Shown here piece after piece: positions 58,890 through 64,000 of a stretch of DNA of 64,000 nucleotides (its first letter is position 1; every line of letters begins with the position of its first letter). The DNA lies in assembly GCF_003065365.1 (NCBI RefSeq), contig NZ_CP023276.1, positions 1-64,000 of the forward strand, given 5' to 3'. The DNA comes from Polynucleobacter difficilis. Its GTDB lineage: Bacteria; Pseudomonadota; Gammaproteobacteria; Burkholderiales; Burkholderiaceae. A model generated the notes under the pieces. The model had not been told where the DNA came from, did no database searches, and was given only the letters and a program-made list of their open reading frames with translations. The translations under genes and the position numbers were made by a program.

Positions 58890-59285
58890 ATGAGCATAAG
58901 CGATCCAATCGCCGACATGTTGACCCGGATTCGCAACGCGCAAGCGGTGCAGAAGCCGATGGTTGTCATGCCGTCATCAAAAATTAAAGTAGCTATCGCT
59001 AAAGTCCTGAAAGAAGAGGGCTACATCGATGGTTTTGAAATCAAAGGCGAGGCAGCGAAGCCGGTATTGCATATCGAGCTGAAGTATTACGCTGGCCGTG
59101 CTGTTATCGAACGCATTCAGCGCGTCTCTACGCCTGGATTGCGGATCTATAAAGGCCGTCACGATATTCCTGAAGTCATGAATGGTTTGGGAGTAGCAAT
59201 CATTTCTACGCCCCAAGGCGTGATGACTGATCGCAAGGCTCGCGCTACTGGCGTGGGTGGCGAAGTTATTTGCTACGTCGCCTAA
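58890..59285 (+). CDS. rpsH: 30S ribosomal protein S8
   Basis: S8 binds the central domain of 16S rRNA; in E. coli it represses the spc operon at the rplE start. The 131-residue product opens [18 protein letters not shown] and ends with [26 protein letters not shown]. Confidence 0.98.
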   Translation: MSISDPIADMLTRIRNAQAVQKPMVVMPSSKIKVAIAKVLKEEGYIDGFEIKGEAAKPVLHIELKYYAGRAVIERIQRVSTPGLRIYKGRHDIPEVMNGLGVAIISTPQGVMTDRKARATGVGGEVICYVA

Positions 59286-59295
59286 GGAGAGCACT

Positions 59296-59829
59296 ATGTC
59301 CAGAGTCGGAAAATCCCCCATTCCAGTACCAAAAGGTGCTGAAGTAACAATTAGTGGTTTGAATGTAACGGTCAAGGGCCCATTGGGTACCCTGAGCCAT
59401 ACTTTGAACACCTGCATTGGTTTAAGCCAAGCAGACGGTTTCATCAATGTCGAACGCAAAGATGACACAGTCGAGTCCGCTGCACTGTCAGGTACTACCC
59501 GTGCATTAGTCAACAATATGGTGATTGGTGTTACCACTGGCTTTGAGCGCAAGCTCAGCTTGGTAGGTGTTGGTTACCGTGCTGCTGCTCAGGGCGAAAC
59601 CCTGAAATTGCAACTCGGTTTCTCGCACGACATTATTTACAACCTGCCTAAGGGTGTAAAAGCGGAAACGCCATCACAAACAGAAATCATTATTAAAGGT
59701 TCCAACAAGCAGCAGGTTGGTCAAGTTGCAGCAGAGGTTCGCGCATACCGTTCACCAGAGCCATACAAAGGCAAGGGTGTTCGTTATATCGACGAAGTCG
59801 TGCATCTCAAAGAAACTAAGAAGAAGTAA
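59296..59829 (+). CDS. rplF: 50S ribosomal protein L6
   Basis: L6 lies near the sarcin-ricin loop. The ATG at 59296 gives 177 residues ([17 protein letters not shown]) and has AAGGAG at 59284-59289; the longer frame overlapping rpsH is rejected. The C-terminal [26 protein letters not shown] is intact. Confidence 0.97.
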   Translation: MSRVGKSPIPVPKGAEVTISGLNVTVKGPLGTLSHTLNTCIGLSQADGFINVERKDDTVESAALSGTTRALVNNMVIGVTTGFERKLSLVGVGYRAAAQGETLKLQLGFSHDIIYNLPKGVKAETPSQTEIIIKGSNKQQVGQVAAEVRAYRSPEPYKGKGVRYIDEVVHLKETKKK

Positions 59830-59841
59830 TCGGGATTAGAT

Positions 59842-60195
59842 ATGAATAAAGACGAATCAAGATTAAGGCGCGCTCGGCAGACCCGCATTCGGATCGCTGA
59901 AGCATTGGCAAACCGTTTAACGGTTATCCGCAGCAACTGCCACATTTCTGCACAGGTTTATAGCCCATGCGGTACAAAAGTACTCGCAACAGCCTCAACC
60001 ATGGAAAAAGATCTCCGTGCAGCAATCAAGAACGGCGGAAGCGCATCTGCAGCCCAACAAATCGGCAAGTTAATTGCTGAACGCGCTGTTAAAGCTGGCG
60101 TTGTTGACGTTGCCTTTGATCGCTCTGGCCACCGTTATCACGGCCGTATCAAAGCATTAGCTGAAGCCGCGCGTGAAGCCGGCCTGAAGTTCTAA
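59842..60195 (+). CDS. rplR: 50S ribosomal protein L18
   Basis: L18 binds 5S rRNA with L5. The 117-residue product has [33 protein letters not shown] and the terminal [26 protein letters not shown]. Confidence 0.97.
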   Translation: MNKDESRLRRARQTRIRIAEALANRLTVIRSNCHISAQVYSPCGTKVLATASTMEKDLRAAIKNGGSASAAQQIGKLIAERAVKAGVVDVAFDRSGHRYHGRIKALAEAAREAGLKF

Positions 60196-60216
60196 CAGAT
60201 TGGTTTAGGAAAAAAC

Positions 60217-60735
60217 ATGGCAAAAATGCAAACCAAAATGCAATCCGAAGAGCGCGATGATGGTCTTCGCGAAAAGATGATTGCTGTTAATCGCGTAACG
60301 AAAGTAGTGAAGGGCGGCCGTATTTTAGGTTTTGCTGCACTCACTGTAGTTGGCGATGGCGATGGCCGTATTGGAATGGGCAAAGGAAAATCGAAAGAAG
60401 TTCCTGTGGCCGTTCAAAAAGCAATGGACGAAGCTCGTCGCAAGATGATCAAAGTAACGCTCCGCAAGGGCACTTTGCAACACACCGTAATCGGTCAGCA
60501 TGGCGCGTCACGGGTAATGATTTCCCCAGCCAAAGACGGTACAGGTGTTATTGCCGGCGGTCCAATGCGCGCTATTTTTGATGTAATGGGCGTAACCAAC
60601 GTGGTTGCAAAGTCGATTGGCTCAACCAATCCTTACAACATGGTTCGTGCAACCATCGATGGTTTAAGCAAGATGAGCACTCCTTCTGAAATTGCTGCAA
60701 AGCGCGGCAAGTCAGTTGAAGAGATTCTCGGCTAA
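60217..60735 (+). CDS. rpsE: 30S ribosomal protein S5
   Basis: S5 shapes the mRNA entry site with S3 and S4 and affects accuracy. The 172-residue product has [37 protein letters not shown] and the loop resistant to spectinomycin-type mutations in its usual form. Confidence 0.97.
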   Translation: MAKMQTKMQSEERDDGLREKMIAVNRVTKVVKGGRILGFAALTVVGDGDGRIGMGKGKSKEVPVAVQKAMDEARRKMIKVTLRKGTLQHTVIGQHGASRVMISPAKDGTGVIAGGPMRAIFDVMGVTNVVAKSIGSTNPYNMVRATIDGLSKMSTPSEIAAKRGKSVEEILG

Positions 60736-60759
60736 GACCACTAGATTAGGAATTTATAA

Positions 60760-60951
60760 ATGACAACGCAATCCAACTCCAAAGTCAAACTGCAATTGGT
60801 TCGCAGTTTGATTGGTACTCGTGAAAGTCACCGTGCGACTGTTCGCGGTTTAGGCTTACGCCGTATCAATTCGGTTTCAGAATTACAAGATACGCCTGCA
60901 GTACGCGGAATGATTAATAAAGTTTCTTATTTGGTCAAAGTCATCGGCTAA
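60760..60951 (+). CDS. rpmD: 50S ribosomal protein L30
   Basis: A 63-residue small 50S protein: [54 protein letters not shown]. It is slightly longer than the usual 58-60 residues because of a short polar N-terminus. Confidence 0.96.
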   Translation: MTTQSNSKVKLQLVRSLIGTRESHRATVRGLGLRRINSVSELQDTPAVRGMINKVSYLVKVIG

Positions 60952-60979
60952 CGATCAGCAAGATATATAGGCAAATACT

Positions 60980-61420
60980 ATGCAACTCAACACAATTAAA
61001 CCTGCAGAAGGTTCTAAGAAAAATCGCCGCCGCGTTGGACGCGGTATCGGTTCTGGCCTTGGTAAAACAGCTGGTCGTGGACATAAGGGACAAAAGTCCC
61101 GTTCAGGCGGCTTTCATAAAGTTGGTTTCGAAGGCGGTCAAATGCCAATGTATCGTCGTCTGCCAAAGCGCGGCTTCGTGTCCTTGACACGCCGTCACGT
61201 TGGCCAGATTACATTGAATGATCTTGAAAAGATTGGCTTGCCAGAAGTAGATCTTTTGGTTTTGAAGCAGCATGGTTATGCCGGTGAGCAGATCAATGCC
61301 GTTAAGGTAATTAAGACCGGCGAGCTCAAGCGCGCTGTCACTTTAAAAGGCTTAACCGCAACAGCAGGCGCAAAAGCGGCCATTGAAGCTGCTGGCGGTA
61401 AGTTGGTTGATCAGGCTTAA
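60980..61420 (+). CDS. rplO: 50S ribosomal protein L15
   Basis: L15 is a late assembly protein with a long basic N-terminal arm. The 146-residue product reads [29 protein letters not shown] and [17 protein letters not shown]. secY follows after 11 bases, the usual order. Confidence 0.97.
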   Translation: MQLNTIKPAEGSKKNRRRVGRGIGSGLGKTAGRGHKGQKSRSGGFHKVGFEGGQMPMYRRLPKRGFVSLTRRHVGQITLNDLEKIGLPEVDLLVLKQHGYAGEQINAVKVIKTGELKRAVTLKGLTATAGAKAAIEAAGGKLVDQA

Positions 61421-61431
61421 TTGAGACAGTA

Positions 61432-62775
61432 ATGGCACTCGGCTCTTCCAACACGCAAGGCGCTGCGCAAGCAGGGGGCAAGTTCGGCGATTTACGCCGA
61501 CGCTTGGTTTTCCTGCTGCTCGCTTTGATCGTGTTCCGAATCGGTGCGCATATTCCAGTACCTGGTATTGATCCAAATCAGTTGGCTGAATTATTTTCAG
61601 GCCAAAAAGATGGCATCTTGGGAATGTTTAATCTGTTCTCAGGTGGCGCACTGTCCCGCTTCACCGTATTTGCACTTGGCATCATGCCTTACATTTCTGC
61701 ATCGATCATCATGCAGTTAACAACAATCATTGTTCCATCGCTCGAGGCGATGAAAAAAGAAGGTCCTGCTGGCCAGCGCAAAATTACGCAATACACCCGC
61801 TATGCAACCGTTGTTTTGGCAACCTTCCAAGCGTTGGGTATTTCTGTGGCACTGGAAGCCCAGCCTGGTCTTGTAATTGACCCCGGTATGGCATTTCAGA
61901 TTTACACCGTGATTACCTTGGTTACTGGAACGATGTTCCTGATGTGGCTTGGTGAGCAAATTACTGAGCGCGGTTTAGGTAACGGCATTTCAATCATTAT
62001 TTTTGCTGGAATTGTGTCTGGTTTACCCAGTGCAATTGGTGGCTTGATGGAGTTGGTTCGTACTGGCTCCATGAGCATCTTGGCTGGTCTATTCATTGTG
62101 CTCATCGTGATTGCAGTGACTTATTTCGTAGTATTTGTTGAGCGTGGCCAGCGACGCATCCTGGTGAATTATGCAAAGCGCCAGGTTGGTAACAAAGTGT
62201 ATGGCGGTCAGTCATCCCATTTGCCTTTGAAGCTCAATATGGCTGGAGTTATCCCCCCCATTTTTGCTTCATCGATTATTTTGTTCCCTGCAACGATTGC
62301 TGGCTGGTTTACCTCAGGCGAACCCACCAATATGTTTAGTAGCGTGATTAAAGACTTAGCGGCGACATTGGCTCCAGGTCAGCCGGTGTATGTGATTCTG
62401 TATGCCACAGCCATTATTTTCTTCTGCTTCTTTTACACCGCTTTGGTATTCAACAGCCGTGACACAGCAGATAACTTAAAGAAGAGCGGCGCTTTTGTTC
62501 CAGGCATTCGCCCAGGCGATCAAACTGCCCGTTACATCGACAAGATTTTGGTACGTTTAACTTTGGGCGGCGCAATCTATATGGTGCTGGTCTGTTTACT
62601 ACCTGAGTTCTTGGTCTTGAAGTACAACGTGCCGTTCTATTTTGGCGGTACCTCGCTCTTGATTATTGTCGTTGTGGCAATGGACTTTATGTCGCAAGTG
62701 CAGTCGTTTGTAATGCAGCAGCAGTATGGCTCTTTAATGAAGAAGGCCAACTTTAAGATGGGTATTACACAGTAA
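61432..62775 (+). CDS. secY: Preprotein translocase subunit SecY
   Basis: SecY is the protein-conducting channel of the inner membrane. The 447-residue product has ten hydrophobic helices, the family blocks [14 protein letters not shown] and [20 protein letters not shown], and the cytoplasmic loop [18 protein letters not shown] that contacts SecA and the ribosome. It ends the spc operon; infA starts two bases later. Confidence 0.98.
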   Translation: MALGSSNTQGAAQAGGKFGDLRRRLVFLLLALIVFRIGAHIPVPGIDPNQLAELFSGQKDGILGMFNLFSGGALSRFTVFALGIMPYISASIIMQLTTIIVPSLEAMKKEGPAGQRKITQYTRYATVVLATFQALGISVALEAQPGLVIDPGMAFQIYTVITLVTGTMFLMWLGEQITERGLGNGISIIIFAGIVSGLPSAIGGLMELVRTGSMSILAGLFIVLIVIAVTYFVVFVERGQRRILVNYAKRQVGNKVYGGQSSHLPLKLNMAGVIPPIFASSIILFPATIAGWFTSGEPTNMFSSVIKDLAATLAPGQPVYVILYATAIIFFCFFYTALVFNSRDTADNLKKSGAFVPGIRPGDQTARYIDKILVRLTLGGAIYMVLVCLLPEFLVLKYNVPFYFGGTSLLIIVVVAMDFMSQVQSFVMQQQYGSLMKKANFKMGITQ

Positions 62776-62777
62776 CT

Positions 62778-62996
62778 ATGTCAAAAGATGATGTTATTCA
62801 AATGGCTGGTGAAGTAGTTGAGAATTTGCCGAACGCGATGTTTCGCGTAAAGCTGGAAAACGGACACGTAGTATTGGGGCACATTTCTGGAAAGATGCGG
62901 ATGCATTACATTCGAATCCTTCCAGGGGACAAGGTGACGGTGGAGATGACTCCGTACGACCTGACGCGCGCACGCATTATTTTCCGCGCGAAGTAG
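62778..62996 (+). CDS. infA: Translation initiation factor IF-1
   Basis: IF-1 binds the 30S A site during initiation. The 72-residue OB-fold protein reads [49 protein letters not shown]. Its place between secY and rpmJ is common in betaproteobacteria, whereas E. coli carries infA elsewhere. Confidence 0.96.
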   Translation: MSKDDVIQMAGEVVENLPNAMFRVKLENGHVVLGHISGKMRMHYIRILPGDKVTVEMTPYDLTRARIIFRAK

Positions 62997-63030
62997 TAAT
63001 TAGCAGTAAATATTTTTGAATAGGTGAGTT

Positions 63031-63147
63031 ATGAAAGTATTGGCATCCGTAAAGGTCATTTGCAGAAATTGCAAGATCATTAAGCGCAAGCGCGTTGTGC
63101 GTGTGATTTGCTCGTCAGATCCACGTCATAAGCAGCGTCAAGGCTAA
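63031..63147 (+). CDS. rpmJ: 50S ribosomal protein L36
   Basis: A 38-residue protein, [18 protein letters not shown]..., with Cys11, Cys14, Cys27 and His33 as zinc ligands, the zinc-binding type of L36. It lies 34 bases after infA and 24 before rpsM, with a GGTGAG-type ribosome site. It is easy to miss because of its size. Confidence 0.96.
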   Translation: MKVLASVKVICRNCKIIKRKRVVRVICSSDPRHKQRQG

Positions 63148-63171
63148 TTCGGTTAATTAAGAGGAATTCTC

Positions 63172-63537
63172 ATGGCACGTATCGCTGGGGTAAACATCCC
63201 AAATCATCAACATACCGTTATCGGTTTAACGGCTATTTTTGGCATTGGCACAACACAAGCGCGCAAAATCTGCGCGTCGACTGGTGTTCCAATTGACCGT
63301 AAAGTAAAAGACTTAACCGATAGCGATTTAGAAAAATTGCGCGACGAAGTTGGCAAGCTGACGACAGAAGGCGACCTGCGTCGTGAAGTTACGATGAGCA
63401 TCAAGCGCTTGATGGACTTGGGTTGCTACCGTGGTGTTCGCCATCGCAAAGGCCTGCCAGTTCGTGGTCAGCGTACCAAGACAAATGCACGTACCCGCAA
63501 GGGCCCACGTAAGTCCGGCATCGCACTTAAGAAATAA
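63172..63537 (+). CDS. rpsM: 30S ribosomal protein S13
   Basis: S13 bridges the 30S head to 50S and contacts the P-site tRNA. The 121-residue product opens [26 protein letters not shown] and ends [24 protein letters not shown]. It opens the alpha operon. Confidence 0.98.
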   Translation: MARIAGVNIPNHQHTVIGLTAIFGIGTTQARKICASTGVPIDRKVKDLTDSDLEKLRDEVGKLTTEGDLRREVTMSIKRLMDLGCYRGVRHRKGLPVRGQRTKTNARTRKGPRKSGIALKK

Positions 63538-63555
63538 TCGAGAGAGTTAAACGAC

Positions 63556-63966
63556 ATGGCAAAACAGCAAACTAGTTCAAACGCAGCCGCCCAGCGTGCG
63601 CGTAAGAAAGTTAAAAAGAACGTAGCAGACGGCATTGCGCACGTACACGCCTCTTTTAACAACACCATTATTACGATTACAGATCGTCAGGGTAATGCGC
63701 TTTCATGGGCAACTTCAGGCGGCCAAGGTTTTAAAGGATCACGTAAGTCAACTCCATTTGCTGCTCAGGTAGCGGCTGAAGTTGCAGGTAAAGCTGCAAT
63801 TGAATGTGGCATTAAGAATTTAGAAGTTCAAATTAAGGGCCCTGGCCCAGGTCGTGAATCCGCTGTTCGTGCCTTGAATTCCTTGGGAATCAAGATTACG
63901 GAGATTCAGGACGTAACGCCTGTGCCACACAATGGTTGCCGCCCACCAAAGCGTCGCCGTATCTAA
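63556..63966 (+). CDS. rpsK: 30S ribosomal protein S11
   Basis: S11 lies on the 30S platform near the E-site mRNA. The 136-residue product has [46 protein letters not shown] and the conserved end [17 protein letters not shown]. It is the last gene in the window; rpsD and rpoA would be expected next. Confidence 0.98.
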   Translation: MAKQQTSSNAAAQRARKKVKKNVADGIAHVHASFNNTIITITDRQGNALSWATSGGQGFKGSRKSTPFAAQVAAEVAGKAAIECGIKNLEVQIKGPGPGRESAVRALNSLGIKITEIQDVTPVPHNGCRPPKRRRI

Positions 63967-64000
63967 TTTTTTGTAGTTCGCAGTATCCGTTTAGTTATTT

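Overview
The window is the replication-origin end of a betaproteobacterial chromosome. It is most like Polynucleobacter (Burkholderiaceae), judged from the 16S rRNA text, the gene order dnaA-dnaN-gyrB ... mnmG-rsmG-parA-parB-atpIBEFHAGDC, the tRNA-Tyr-Gly-Thr-tuf-tRNA-Trp-secE-nusG block, a DUF3717 protein, and base composition clearly less GC-rich than Burkholderia or Cupriavidus. The genus is an inference; I ran no database search.

Region 1 (1-11.3 kb) holds replication and segregation genes. dnaA and dnaN flank a DnaA-box-rich gap that is the best oriC candidate. gyrB follows, with a SET-domain methyltransferase directly behind it, then a DUF3717 protein and a TSUP permease. Next come mnmG, rsmG, parA and parB. 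Two perfect 16-bp parS palindromes lie here, one just before mnmG and one inside its reading frame.

Region 2 (11.3-19.6 kb) is the complete F1Fo ATP synthase operon followed by hemE. Region 3 (19.6-27.7 kb) is a mixed housekeeping stretch: priA with DnaA boxes at its start, a stand-alone gcvH, a small CxxC/CxxC protein, a fatty acid desaturase, tRNA-Arg(CCG), a membrane-anchored cytochrome c, rsmI divergent from a diaA/gmhA-like SIS gene and a dolP-like lipoprotein gene, and a GNAT acetyltransferase. Almost all minus-strand genes of the window are here.

Region 4 (27.7-33.2 kb) is one rRNA operon, 16S-tRNA-Ile-tRNA-Ala-23S-5S, with promoter, boxA sites, RNase III-type processing stems and a terminator. 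Region 5 (33.2-64 kb) is the transcription and translation super-cluster: four tRNAs, tuf, secE, nusG, rplKAJL, rpoBC, rpsL, rpsG, fusA, a second identical tuf, the S10 and spc operons, secY, infA, rpmJ, rpsM and rpsK. The window ends just after rpsK, where rpsD would be expected.

I found no mobile element, CRISPR array, prophage, toxin-antitoxin or defence system, and no exotic gene cluster. The gene content is core genome. The less routine signals are non-coding: the parS pair, DnaA boxes at priA, mutually exclusive hairpins in the rplL-rpoB gap, a possible pseudoknot before rpsJ, an S7-type leader before rpsG, and a repeated hairpin-plus-promoter module before rplC and rplN, with a related layout before rpsL. 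These are read by eye and need folding and comparative tests.
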